Below, one piece after another: positions 24,047 to 37,925 of a DNA stretch of 64,000 bases. The position numbers were made by a program, and so were the translations under genes. The stretch's first letter is position 1; every line of letters begins with the position of its first letter. Source of the DNA: Cotesia glomerata (Eukaryota > Arthropoda > Insecta > Hymenoptera > Braconidae); assembly GCF_020080835.1 (NCBI RefSeq), contig NC_058159.1, forward strand, positions 6,758,001 through 6,822,000. The letters are read 5' to 3'. Under the pieces are notes generated by a model. The model had not been told where the DNA came from. It made no database searches and saw nothing but the letters and a program-made list of their open reading frames with translations.

Positions 24047-24582
24047 GATACATAATTAAGAAATTACCTTGTATCTTGTTAACTATTGACATTTTTAAAA
24101 ATATAAGCTCATCTCGTTGTTACACTTATTAAGAGCTTTCATTTGAGTACCCACATCAATTTTTCATATATTTATATATATTATATGTATATGTATGTAT
24201 GAAAAATATATCAAAATGCATGTGGGTACTCAAATGAAAGCTCTTAATAAGTGTAACAACGAGATGAGCTTATATATTTAAAAATGTCAATAGTTAAAAA
24301 AGTACAGTGCAATTTAACATAATTAAGAAATGGCATTGTATCTTGTGAACTATTGACATTTTTAAAGATATAAGCTCATCCTGATGCTACACGCATCAAG
24401 ACCTTTCATTTAAGTACCCACATCAATTTTTCATATATTTATATAAATTATATATATGTATTTATGAAAAGTATATCAAAATGCATATGGGTACTCAAAT
24501 GAAAGCTCTTGATGAGTGTAACATCAGGATGAATTTATATCTTTAAAAACGTCAATAGTTAAAAATGTACAGTGCAATTTAA
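24047..24582. repeat. Tandem pair of ~270-bp units, each a long palindrome
   Basis: Unit 1 is about 24047-24318 and unit 2 about 24319-24582. Each starts TAATTAAGAAAT...TTGTATCTTGT, enters a palindrome whose arms run from AACTATTGACATTTTTAAA to its complement TTTAAAAAtGTCAATAGTT, and ends GTACAGTGCAATTTAAC. The arms are about 95 bp around an AT-rich loop. The unit 1 arms pair almost perfectly through the segment carrying TTGTTACACTTATTAAGAGC. The unit 2 arms differ from unit 1 but mostly match each other. Confidence 0.88.
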
Positions 24583-26114
24583 CCAAAGTCATTATTTTAT
24601 GAAGCAAAATTTTATTTATTTATAGTTCACAAGTCACGGCAGTCACATAGTGACTGCAAAGTTGCTTGTAATATATTAACAGTCAATAAAGCTCATCAAA
24701 TATCAAAAAATCTCCATCCCAATTTTTACTGCTCTTAACTTTTAAAACTTTAAAATAAAAAATTATCGCAATTTTCTTCCTAGCAATTACTAAAAATGAA
24801 ACTCCTCAGAATGTGTTCGTGCTAGATAAAATAGTACATAAAAGAGCATACCAGTTATTAAACGGCAATCCTCTAGACAAAGTATGCCGGCGGTTATTTC
24901 TTGGAAAACGTTTGGCGCGTGACGAGATGACGATGGGTATATGAGTTGGTGTTATGAAGAGTCCATCAGCACGTGGATACGAGTGTAGGCGTCACGCTAG
25001 GCACCAGGCACCAGGTACCAGAGACAAGGTATCGAGCCGATAAAAACGTTTGCACTTTTATTCTCCAGGTAAACGCGATACGAGTGGGAGTTGCTTAGGG
25101 ATTAAAAAATCGCTCTACTATCTACACTACTATGCCCGGCTAGTAGAGTATCTCCTAGCGATAGTTGCCGTTGTTGTTATTGTTGTTATTGTTGTTATTG
25201 TTGTTGTTGTTGTTCTTGTGGAGAGTAGAGGAAATTGTGGAAGTCGTCTGCGAACGTTAACCCGACGAGCGAACTCACTAGGTCCGTTAGTTGCTCACAA
25301 TTAGACTTGGACTCTCTTCTTCTTCTTCTTCTTCGTTTTATCCTTCTTTTTCTTCTTTTATATATATCTATATATTTATTATATAAATATTACGAAGCAT
25401 TAGGTATTAGCTATTAGGGATTAGGTCTCGTTCTCATGTCTGTTATTATAAAAGTATTAAATTATTGATTTATGATTTTTCGTTAATGATTTATCGTTTG
25501 TGGATTAAATTATTATGTTTTGTATAATAATATATAATAATATAATATATTAATACGTCTTATTCGGAGGATAGGTGTAGAATCTATCTTTGGATATGAC
25601 CTTACCGGAGGGTTAAGAAAGTCAAGGTTACGGCTAACGATTACATTAATACAACATTACTACACAGCCTCGGCAACAGCAACACCAGTATAAGGCAATC
25701 CTCAGGATTGTACGGATGGTCCATGAGAACTGGAGAAACATTTTAATTATCTAGGAATGTCGGGTGAGCGATCTTGGATGGCTATGACGTAAACAACTAG
25801 TATACCACGGCTAAGTAATTGGGATAATATAATTATCCCAGAAATACTGATTGTGAGATCTATTCTGGCACAAGAGCTGCGCGAATATCATCAAGAGAAT
25901 TATCACCCTAGACAAATATCCTTACGGCTACTTCTAGACACTTAGAATCCATCTTTGAATTTAAAGCTTGCCGGAACTCCCAGGATTTAATGATTGTATC
26001 GCTTGACACTTGACATCGCGGATAAATTGTTAATTAAAGGAGACGGACAGTTTTTTAGTTATTAATTTTAGGACTTACGTATTTTAACAGAAATCTTTGG
26101 ACAATTAAAATTTT
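24583..26114. other. No gene seen
   Basis: Contains a GTT/ATT-rich tract at 25171-25214 and a CTT-rich run at 25316-25360. No coding family was recognised. Confidence 0.5.
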
Positions 26115-26426
26115 TACACTGAGAAAGATTTTTTAAGCTTTATTAATTGTTAAGAAACAATTTTTTCAAATCAGATAGTTAAATATTTTTTTTTTAATTT
26201 AATGGATTATTTATTAAATATAATTTATTAAGAATTAATTAATAGTTGAAAAACCATTTTTTAAACACAATATATTAATTATTTTGAATAAAAAGTAAGT
26301 GTCGAAATTTTATGAAGACAATTTTTAAAATTTAATGAATGGATAAAAAAAAGTTAAAAAAATAATACTTTATATTTAATAAATAAATAATATTATTAAA
26401 AGTTAATAAATTCTTCCATCTCTGTA
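26115..26426. mobile_element. Degenerate MITE of the TACACTGA type
   Basis: It begins TACACTGAGAAAGATTTTTT and ends AATTCTTCCATCTCTGTA, imperfect inverted termini with TA at both ends. The interior is AT-rich and resembles the MITE at 3561 in its TTTATTAA/TTAATAAA runs. It is decayed. Confidence 0.4.
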
Positions 26427-27237
26427 CAAGTATGAAGAATAATTTTCCATATATTATTTTTATTTACCGATCATTAATTTCCAACTTTGTTTAACAATTG
26501 AATTGAATCATGCAAAATGCTTAAAACAATTATTAAGTAACGGCTTACGGCATCATAAGTTGGTTACAACTCATATATATCGGTATTCATGATTATAAAG
26601 CAACATAGTAAAAATACCCAGTGTAGTGTATGGTGCAGAGAGATACGAGACACTTGAGTAAACCTCTTGTATTCTTTGGACTATTCGGTACAGATGACTC
26701 AGGCGCTGATAAATCATTAGATAAGACGTCGACGATTTGCACGTGGATTTATTATTTAAAAAAAATTCTTCTTGTTCTCTAAAAATGATAAAAAAATAGT
26801 GAGGTTGATTTAAGTAAAATATAAATAAAAAAGGTAAAAAGTATTTATAGGATGTACACAAACGAGGATTTATTCATCGGCAGCATCTATAACTCACGGT
26901 GAGCAGAAGGCTGCAAGCGATAGAAAGGTATTTACCTAATTGCGCAAAGACGCATGACTGGACGCCGGTGTAAATTCTTGGGCGTTATCATCCACCGTCA
27001 CGCCTTGGCCTTATTTTCATCCTTATTTATTTTACACCAACTATTTCACGTACGCAGACCAGACCAGAGACCAGACGTGAACTACGTACACTAAATAAAG
27101 GTACTCTTTACTCTTTACCTTTGCCTTTACTAAGCTCTAAGTGTTGCTGTCTGGTTGGGTGTACATTGCACTCACACCATATGGTAATAACGTGGCCAAC
27201 GGAAATGTATATTTTTTAAAGATTGCAATCCAATATA

Positions 27238-27239
27238 AG

Positions 27240-27272
<33 letters not shown>
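27238..27272. repeat. (GTT)n microsatellite
   Basis: About 11 GTT units. In one frame it reads as a cysteine run, which explains a spurious open frame. Confidence 0.95.
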
Positions 27273-27440
27273 CGTAGTCTTAGCCTTAGCCATTTAGTTG
27301 CTGTTCATTCTCTTATTATGCCCCTGTTTCTTTATTTAGCGGGAAGGGGTTTCGCGTGTGAGACGATACCCCGATGCAGTGACGATTATACTCGTAAATC
27401 ATGGACATGGGGCCAAAAGACGATTCAATGCAAGCCGGTT

Positions 27441-27496
27441 TCTTCTTCTTCTTCTCCTCCATCCTCCTCTTCTTCTTCTTCTTCTTCTTCTTCTTT
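27441..27496. repeat. (TTC)n / TCC compound microsatellite
   Basis: Long polypyrimidine tract of TTC units interrupted by CTCC units. Confidence 0.9.
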
Positions 27497-30400
27497 AACT
27501 ACACACTCTTGTATAGATGAGAGCTATTAATCTAAGATTATTATGATGGCGAATTCGACGAAATTTCATCGGGATTTCATCGGGATCAAATCAATTATTT
27601 TTTATTTATAACCCCGTTTAGCCCCCGATATATCTTGTTATTAAATTCTTAATATTTACTCAAATAAATCAACAAGTAGTTGGATAAAGATTTATACCGA
27701 GCATTATCATCATCATAATCGTGATCGTCAGTAGTACTGAAATTTTTAGCGGGTTAATTTTAAAATTACTAATCGCTGAGAACTCGCCGTAAAAAGGTCA
27801 GACGGGTAAAAAATAATAATTGAAGAATTTTCGGGATAATAACTTCCGGATAACTATTTTTATTTGAGTTGGTATCGGTTCGATTAGAGGTTCCGCTTAA
27901 TAGCCCCTCGATTCTCGAGAAGTAAAGGATTAATCAATCAATTTAATTATATTTTATCGAGTTCTCACGCTTACACGCTAAGAAATATTCACATGGTCAA
28001 ACTAATTTGTTACTCTCTGGCTCGTTTCATTTCATTTCATTTCATTTATTATTATCATTATATTTCCCGTTCAGCCGATGCCTCACGAAAGAGTACATAT
28101 GTACAGCGGGCATGAAAAAGTTCAAGTAAGCAATAAAAATGTTTTACCGGGCAAGAATGATTTTTTTTATCCAATGTAAAAAAAAAATATTATAAACTCT
28201 GACTACTTCGTAAAGCTTCTGACTTTTTTTTTTATTTCTAAATTTTATATTTAAAATATGATTGACAAGTGCTTGCGAGAAGATTAAAAATTGTCTTACT
28301 TTTCAAAAATTAAAGATCAAATTACCAAAAATTTTTAAAACACTTAAATAATTACTCAAAAAAAAGGCAAATCACCTAGTGATACTAATTGGAAAATAGT
28401 TATTGGCGAATAAAATCAATGGGTTCACTTTCACTTCAGGTAATATTAATTTAATTGATATAACCAAGAGCTCGATGGCCTTTTTTTTATTTATATTTTA
28501 AAAGTCATATTTTTTAAATTGATCACGATGTCTTGAACAACTGCCCCGGTATAAAAAATATTAAACTGGTTCTCGGGAATCGTTCAGCTTGAATTTATTT
28601 ACGATTTAACGTTGATCCTCGGAGAATATTAACTATACATTCAATCATTTATTTATTGTTATTTTTTCTTCGAGATTTATAAATAAATAATACGTAATAA
28701 GAAGGCGGATTCGAAAGTAGTCAGATAATTTTTTATTTTTAATTTAATTAAAATTTTTTAGTTGTTAATAAATAACAATATAAATATATATTATTTAAAA
28801 CGCTTACGATTTAATGCCTGATTGACATTCAGCGGCAAGGTGTCGGCTGGAATGAATAATGCCTGCTAAATAAGTCACGAGGATGTTTTTATAATCACGC
28901 GAGCTAATAACTTAGCATTGGAATGCAAAAATAAAAATAATAATGATGATAATAATATGGAATGTTAATCGTCAAATTAATCGGTCTTTGGAAAACTTCA
29001 ATCAATTTTATTCCCGAGCAACCAGTAATCGATGATGATTATGAGTATGAGTGGGACTATGACTATGATTATGATGGAACCGATGGTGAAGACAAGAGGC
29101 ATGATCGAATGTTAATAGGAAAGATCGTATTGGTTAAACTGATACCGATAGAAGGCAGAATAAATATTGTCGGGGCTGAAGATCGCGGATGGATCGATAT
29201 TATATTATTTTATTATTTTATTCTTGATTCTTTTGCTGATCGAGTTTATATACTGGAGGATATCGGGGATAATGCTCGTTACCATTTTCCAGGCGAGCTG
29301 TTGGCTTGCTGGGACCATGGCTTAGCTACGGTAGTTTAGAGTTGAGACCAAATAAAATAGACGCAGCTATTCTGAGATTATCGCGAGATAACAATCTCTG
29401 GAGAGGTGCAGCCGCTAAGGAATTATTGTTACGAGCTACGGAGTAACATGGAAAGCAATTCTCGTCTCTACGGCAGCATCTGCCATATACATTCTTTATT
29501 CTTTATAGTATTTTTAAAAACTAATTTTCCCCGGCTAAAAATATGTGGATTATATTGTTTATATTTATATATAACAGAGCTGAGTGTGTAGCTCAGGAAG
29601 GAGGGTAGAGGTCTTTATTTTATTGCAAATCGAATCATATCTCAGGTGTAGTGGAACAAGGAAATAATCTCACGATGGGAAATTCCCAAGATTGCCAATT
29701 CCCGTATTTCGTCTAGTCCATTGTTTCCCATACCAGCTGCTGGCTGTCGAGTTATATTCACTTTCATGTGTACTGTCGCAACATAACTTTATTCGCGTGG
29801 AAAAATATCACTTGTCTGTCTGGTGATTAATGACACCAGATTCTTAACAATATCTGGAGATTACTTAGCTTTGCTCCACCTTTCTCTCTTATCCACCCTG
29901 ATACATATTTAATAAGTAAGTGTTTACGACACATACTTCGCGTAGAAAGTATTCTGTATTTAAATCAACTCTTAAATTTTTATTTTACACTGAAAAATTA
30001 TTATGAAAAATAATAAAAACTATTTCCAAGTGTATTACATAAAAATTCAAATATTTTTGAATTAAAGTGAAAGTATTAAAAAATTTACAAAATATATTAA
30101 CTTTCTTGGATTAAATTAACATAAAGAATGTATATAGATAACAACATGTATATATTTATAGAAATATATCCGATAAATTTTAGAACCGATGATAGTTCTT
30201 ATGACAGTTAATAAGTGAGGATTTAAACATAATGCTTAAACAGATAAGAAGCATATTAACTTTAATCGCCGTAGTTGGGAATATAAAAAATATTTGATCA
30301 TTACATATCATCTTGTGGATTACTGCATCAGTAATAATCTAAATAAATATTTTCCAAGTTTAGTTCCCATACTCAAAAGACAGTATTTTGCAGTCACGTA

Positions 30401-33400
30401 CGGAAACGATTTAGAAAGTCTAACAATCATATTCCGACATAGAGTCATTAAGGATCATTCCATACGAAGATATAAATATATAATATCATATTATATTATG
30501 GATATTTATATAAATATATATAAATACAGTTGATACGCGATCAGAAAAGTGATGTATGCAAGAGTATGCTCGATGATGCACTTATCCCGTACGTGCTCAC
30601 GCGTGTCTATCTAATATATCCAGGTAAATTGTTATCGGGAGGGAAACTTCTTCAAGAATAAAGAAAAAGAAGAAGAAGAAGAGGAAGCGTGTACGCGTGT
30701 AGTCACGTAATTATATGAGTGTATATATCGGCATATGCAAACGGTGAAGGTGCGTAAATCCCCGATGCATAGAGCGCAGTATAGTGCCTAAGAGTCCCAT
30801 AGCTCTTTCCACTTTGGATAGGATAGGAACCGAGAACAAGAATAAGAATAAAGAAGACCAAGAAGAAAAAGAACAAGAAGACTATATTTTATTTCGAACA
30901 GAACAGTACACTAAGCAGAGAGGATATTGGCTAATCGCAAACACGAATCTCAAGTCTTAAGGCTGGCGTTCTTTCTTTATATATATTACGACTAGTCTTT
31001 CACGTTTAACACTGGGTTCAAAGATACCAGTCGACTTCTATTAATGTCCGTGTCAATGAAGCTCCAGCTCGAGCTTAAGTCACAGTCCCAGCTACTTCTC
31101 CTTGATCGATAACAATTGGAAGATTTTGGTGGCCAAAAAGCCAAAATAGAAGCAGATTTTTATAAAATTAAAAAAATTACTAAATTAGATAGTGAAAACA
31201 AACGTCTCTATAGACCAGGATGGTGATTGAGTAAAAATGAAACAGCAGTAACTTACCCACGCATTACATACTGGTGTACATAAGTAACATCAGTAAGGCT
31301 GGATGTGTGTTTATATCCCGAAGCCGATGTGAAGGTAGTTTTGTTATTTGTTTAAAATTTTATGTCTTTCTCCGCAAAGTAAGGTTCCCTGGTTGAGTTG
31401 CCGAGTTGCGAACGTGGCTTCGCCTTTTCCAGTTCACGAGCGTGGCATACCAATTGCTCTTACGCGCATAACTACGTGTGCATACCTCAACCAATACCTG
31501 ACATGCTGTATAGTGCTTTCCATGTACCTGGAGGACCCTTTTTCCGCGTTTATTCCTACTGATGGTGATGCCGTCTTGCTGTCTTCCTGCCAATCTTTTT
31601 CTTACTTTTATTTTATCTTATTTAACTTTATCTCTTTTTCTCAGTCGTCTGTCTACATCCACTTTTACATCTACCTATAAATGTGTAAATGTGTGATATG
31701 TGATTCAGGACAATGTACAGCTTGTACGGCTACCGCTCATACTCATACCCTTACTCGCTCTTGTATTTATTTATTCATTTATCGTCGGTACATTAATAAT
31801 GAGTGTGCAAATTATAATGCTAGTTCTCGGGTGGATGGCATTCGAACAAGGAACAAGGTGGGAGGAAAGTTAAAAAATATAAATAAGGAGTTGAGTTAAG
31901 CTTAAGCTCCATAAGCTTAAGCTGTCTTAAACGCAGCACGTAGGTAATAATAATCAAAACCGGTGTGAAGTAACTCGGAAGGTGCCTGAGGATGAAAGAG
32001 TGACGAAATCCTTTAACTCGCCTTCGTTCATTCGCGGTCGTTGCAATACACACACATACACACACATTAAAACAATATCTTCCATGTGTGTGCACACAAA
32101 AGAGCTAAGACTGCAAGCCATGTCTGATATAGAATGCAATAGACCGTGCAATAACGCAGATCTTTTCTCAGTCCCTCACCAGCGATCTCCCCAACTGGAT
32201 AAAGCCGATAGAGAAAGAGTTTCTGGTGGAACTTACCCACGCACCAGATATCTTAGAGTGAGCAATCGTCCATACCATGTGCTAGCTTCTCTCCAAATAA
32301 AACACATTGCAGAGCCTTTTGCGGTCTACGTTTGTGGCATACCAATTGCCCGCGCATTTACTCACACGCATGCCTTCCACAGATCGAGATCCACAAATAT
32401 AATGTGTGTCAGGGAAAGTAACAGCTTTTATTTACTTTTTCGCCAAAGATTTATTCATACTTATCGAAGCATGCTTTCAGTTCACCTTCATTATCTATAT
32501 CAACAGGGAGACTAATCGGGATTGATCAAAGATCCGAAAAAACGACAGTTATTTTAAAGGTAGACCTTAATTCTGATCTACTTCTTCAATGATGATAGTC
32601 TGTCTTCATTTTTTACGTAATCAAAGAGGTTATTGCAAAAGTAAAATCACTTTTGCAGCAATCACTTTTCTGTGAGATAGCTAATATGCAAAAGCGGTCT
32701 ATTTGTTGTCATAGCAAATGCTATTCTCTCTAATTACTAGGTCATACATGTCTCTAGCACGTCTTGTGATGAAACTATATTTTTGAAGAATAATAATAAC
32801 ACCAATAATGGTTGGTCGACGTTGAAAAGTCAAAAGTCACAGCTCTCCAATTAATTACTCTCACTTGACGCATTATTACATCGTCGAGCGAGGCCTCCAG
32901 GTAAAGTATGATCTCCGAGGCCGAGGAGCTGGCTGTAATCTTGGGATGAAAGAGTGAAGTGATGAAAAGTTGAATCAACATTATCCCAGCTCCTCGATGT
33001 CCACGTGTATTACCCAGACGAGGACGTAGCATCAGCATCAGCATCTCAGCCTATAGTGGGTCTTTGTGTTTTCGGGTCAAGATACTCTCTCTTTATGTCA
33101 ATATTTAACCGGTACAGCGAATTCCATCGATCGGTTATATATTACTCTCTGAAATGGCAGCAGCTGAAGCAGGAGTAACCTTCTCCTCCTCGTCTAGCAA
33201 TCGCACACTCTCGCGTTGAGAAACCGTGTTGTTATTTATTATTATTAACAATTGATGTATCGATATATTACACACATACAGTGTTACACTTGTACAGACA
33301 TAACTCCTTGCAACAGACCAACACTGAGTAACATACACACCCGATAAGTAGTTGGACTATTTGGAAACCTGTTGCTGAAGGAAACACTCTACTCATGTAG

Positions 33401-36035
33401 AATTGTTTGGTCGAGTATTGGAATGCGCAACCTGATGTATACTTTTACCAACTCCTGAGTATAATCTCAGCAAATCCTTTCGGGCAATAATACTTATATA
33501 CCAGCCCGATCTATTCTCACGACTGTAATAATAATAAGACACGGAATATTCGATCTCTTAACCGACTAAATCTTGTTTGCCCCTATTTTTAGTTTCTTCT
33601 TTCTTTCCGCTGATTAAAGGTTTTCATTTGCTGAATTTTAACCATTCAAACTCTTGATAATTGCTTAGATATGAAGAAATGTTACTCTAATTATGGTGTA
33701 TTATTTTAGTTTTTTTTTTTTTTTTCTTGAAGAGCATGAAAACCATACATAAACAATAATCAAAACTTCGACACCTTAAGCTTGATGGTAATCATCAAAA
33801 GTCCTCACTTGTTCCTCTCGGTCAAATAAAACCAAAATAAAATGTAATGTGATGGATAATAAACACAACCATCATATTACATTAATATCCACTTGATACA
33901 TCAAGTATATGTATGTATGGCACCTGCAAGCTGGCAATTCCTCTCTACTTGACCTTCTGTTCCCTCACCTCTTGGATACAGGAATGCGACAAGCTTTAGT
34001 ACTCTCCTGCGTGCTCTCTCGCTCAGAGACATAACTGGGATTCATAGTTTAGCTCCTCTGTCCTCTACCCTCCGCAGTAGCTCAGGAGTCCGATCAGGGC
34101 AGACTCGAACACCAGGTTGATATTCACCGGGTGTTTTTCATATTCTTCTCTACAATGGTAGCTTTACGTCTAGCAGGAGGTTCTCAACCTCAAAGTAGGA
34201 TAAAATAAACTGGCTGGGTGAGTGTTCTCGGTAACAAGTTCAAGGGACTCGAATGACCACCACCGACACCCATTACATGCGTCGTCCAGGAAGGTCGTAC
34301 GTAATAATACAAGGCTTACAATGGACACGAGCTGAGCAAGAGATAATCAGCCGGTAGGTAGAGACATGTTGTTCTCGTCTATTTACGATCGATTGACCCG
34401 TGTGTGCATGACACGTTCCTCATTAATTGCCGCCCACATTACACATAATACTACTGTGCTCGTACTTGAGCCTCTAAAGATAATATAATATAATAATAAA
34501 CATACTCTAGTCATTATCATAGATCGCCGGGGTAAAATCTCAGTCTCGATAATTAGATGAATAATCAACTTGTTAATTTTCGACGTGATATTATATTACA
34601 ATTTATAATTTATAATTTAAAATAAATAAATTAGTCGGATCGGAGGATGAGATGGCCAACAATCTATAAGATGTAAGGTTTAATATAAGGTAGAAGGGTA
34701 TTCGCCTAAGGTACTTGCTAACCCACGGAATGCGGTTGAGACCGTTGGAGTAGCCTCACCACCAGAAGGAACAAAGCGAAAGTAAGTCGCGATTCGCGAT
34801 CGCGGCCGCCTTTTGCTTCCCTCTTATTCTTGTTATCCTCCACCTTCCCCGCTTGATACCGATTTATTTATTTATTTATATACATTAAAATTTATTTCTA
34901 AAATCTAGGATAGCAATTATCAAATTTTCCAACCATAAATAAAAAATCTTGGATCCTAATGCATGTAACATGCAACGTATTACAAGCTCTGATGTGTATG
35001 TATAATATATGTTATATATGAAATAAGCTCTAATGCATTACATGTACATATGGTTTGGTCTGTCGCGGGGTAAGCGGCTCGAGCCAATTGGACCCGTGGG
35101 ACCGTGACCTTGGCCCAGGATCGTGTATGTCGATTCGATATATCTCGGTGCAAGTCCCCAATACGGTATTTTCTTTACGGGGTCACCATCAGTCCTGAGA
35201 ACTCTCTTCTTCCTTTCATATCCAGCATCCTTACTCTCTTTCACTATCTCTCTGACTCGGTAATATAATAATAATAACAATAACATTACTATTACTAAAT
35301 TACTAGATTATATTCTTATTTATTTTTTTCTTCTTTATGTATCTATTTATTTACCGCGGTTTTTTTCGGAGATAAATTTTTTTCAGAACGACCTTCGCGA
35401 TATATCCCCGGGTAGGGCAGCAGCCACTACCGAGCATAGTCCAACTTAATTGGGTCTTTAATTAGACATTTTATGACGTTATTATCAGGGACAAAAACTC
35501 GTTCCTCGGGAGCTTATAATCGGCTTTCCGCTGATTCCTGGATCACTTAAAGTTTCATGTTAATTGATAGAATTATTTTTATTTTTTACCCACTGCGCTA
35601 AACTTAACTCGCAAACTCCCGGATTAATATGCCTTTAATAAACTCAATACCTTTATTCACTGTCCCTATTTAATTAATTATTTATCATTATCATCATCAT
35701 TATTCATATTATTATATTATTATGTTATTATACATACGTGCATAAATACTCATAGTTGCTTTTAAAAGAGACTTTCGCTTCGTGAAAGGATGTGACCAGT
35801 TTTCCATTGTGAGGAGAAAAGATACATATCACTTCACGCATCAGGCTTATTTGATTATCAGAACGTATATTCTTATCTGCTAAATATCTGCATTAATATC
35901 CATTCGCAAATTATTTAATTATTCAATTATACTTTCATAATTATTCTCACAAAACAACAACAACAACAACAACAACATTTGAGAAAACTCGCCAAGATCT
36001 TTCATTTTATTAAAACTAGTACATTCTCTTAAAAA

Positions 36036-36160
36036 TACTGATTGAAAGATTTGTTGGTATTTAATAAGCTTTATTAATTGGTAATAAATCATTTTTTAAA
36101 ATCAAATTATTTTATAAATATTTATTGATAATTAGAGTGATTTTTTTATGGAAAAAAAAT
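36036..36160. mobile_element. Fragment related to the CACTGATAGAAGGA MITEs
   Basis: TACTGATTGAAAGATTTGTT then GGTATTTAATAA...AATAAATCATTTTTTA parallels the left end of the MITE at 3561. No matching right end was found. Confidence 0.35.
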
Positions 36161-37813
36161 TTTTTTATTTTATATTGAGAAAATGCATTATGTAAAACTT
36201 TACAAAATTATATATGGCCAAAACATATAATTTTATATAATTACATAAGAATATTTTTTTCTTGAGTATATTATTCTCACAGATCCATTTTTTTTTGTAA
36301 ACATACCATAAAATTAGCGTGTAATTTTTATATAACCATTTCTATAAATTCCTTATGATTTAAATTCGTGTTAAATAAATTTTATTAACAGTTAATTAAT
36401 TAATTTTTTCATAAAGTGAATTTATCGAAAGTAAATAAATTTTTCTTTCATTGTATAAATTCCTCTTTAAGGTAATAATTAATTAAATTAATTAGTTAAC
36501 TCATACCTAAAAATATCGAAAGAAAATAAAAACTGAAAGATTTATTAATTAATTGCATTAAGAATAGCAAGATTCTCAATCTCTTCTCCACTCCTTACCC
36601 ACATGCACACGCACAGTGTCTTTGCTCGCAAACGTTGATCCATATTCACATATAATTAATCTTACAATCCGCTTCATTAATCTTCTCGGACTTAGTAATC
36701 ATCATCTGGTGTAAAAATAATAAAAGTCGATGCACACACTCACGTCTTACATTTTACATCTTGCATCTATGCTCCCCGGTCCCCGACAGACTTCATCAGA
36801 CGTACAAACATAACATAAATATATTTATATTCATACGCATAACACCGGCAATTAAAATAATAATTAAATTCCTTGTCGCCGTCGAATAATTTGAAGTATA
36901 TAGAGTAGTATCATATTATGCTAGTTGAATCAGCGTATGATATCAGCAAATGAAACGTGTTAATCGTTACGGTATCGACCCAAGATCTTAGATCTCGATC
37001 CTCAGCTGTAGGTCGAAAAATCATGAACAAGCTCCGAGACAATCCTTATTTAATACTCCATGTCTTCTCTATTCTGTTATGTTTCTTTTGTACATACCGA
37101 ATATATAGATATGTTCGTACCTGATGTATAACTCTTGTATTTATTATATTGGCCTCAGTGCTGCTATGTTCTTCGGTTATGACTCTTATGAGTCCGGGAA
37201 CATACCCCATGCGAGCAAGATGATAAGGGACTCGTGGAATAATAAAAACTATCCAATCCAATCCAATTCGATCCGATGTTGTATTGTGTGCTGTACACAC
37301 ATACAAATATAAATTTATATGTATGATGTCTATGATGGTGTGCAACGTATTGCCATATTGCCTCTACTCTATACTACTCGCACGCTAGACTGATTATCTT
37401 GGGCGGTACGTTTCCGTGGCGTTAATTGGTACGGAGAAATCTACCAGGTCTTCATTTATACATTCCGTAAGTAAGCCGCATGATATTGCAATAACTCGAG
37501 TATGTATCATAGTTGATGTTGATGTTTAAGTTTATCGTATAAAGAAAAATTAATATTCGGTAATATTATGTTCTGCTGACCTCCATGGAAAATATTTATA
37601 TCAAAAATTTATTATAAAATATACAATATTTTTTTATGGGTGACATTTGGTCAATTTTTGTATATATTTTAACGATAATTTTAATACATTGAAAATATAT
37701 TAAAAATTATACATAAATTATGGAAATATATCGAAAATTTAATATTATTTAAAATAAATTTTTATGCATGTATTTTTAATGTTTTATATTATAATAAAAA
37801 TTTATAAAATGGA
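36161..37813. other. No gene seen
   Basis: AT-rich, with no coding or RNA signal recognised. Confidence 0.5.
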
Positions 37814-37925
37814 TACACTAAAAAAAAAAAATTACCTCGACTCAAGAAAAAAATTCTTGAATTGAAAAATTTTTCTTGATTTAAATAAATTTTACTTGAT
37901 TCAAAAATTCTTAACCATTTAAATT
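37814..37925. mobile_element. One-ended TTCTTGA-type MITE fragment
   Basis: It starts TACACTAAAAAAAAAAAATT and carries repeated CAAGAAAAA / TTCTTGA motifs like the elements at 57430 and 59553. No right terminus was found. Confidence 0.4.

Larger units (their letters stand above)
26427..36035. other. Gene desert or giant intron segment
   Basis: No convincing exon is seen. The stretch holds (GTT)n at 27238-27272 and TTC-rich tracts at 27441-27496. An acidic GAT/TAT repeat at 29035-29085 creates an open frame rich in D/Y. Purine tracts lie at 30655-30690 and 30828-30885, and CA-rich runs near 32045-32095. Several GC-richer islands (31380-31600, 32100-32400, 34000-34300, 35040-35250) might be regulatory blocks or lost exons, but none gives a recognisable protein. 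Confidence 0.5.

Noticed and set aside
27141..27530. Open frame with cysteine and serine runs
   Set aside because: The runs are translations of (GTT)n and (TTC)n microsatellites; nothing else is protein-like.
28962..29339. Acidic D/Y-rich open frame of 125 codons
   Set aside because: The acidic part is a short GAT/TAT tandem repeat, and the rest shows no domain or splice context.
31982..32515. 177-codon open frame on the + strand
   Set aside because: It overlaps minus-strand frames of similar quality, includes CA-repeat sequence and shows no recognisable family.
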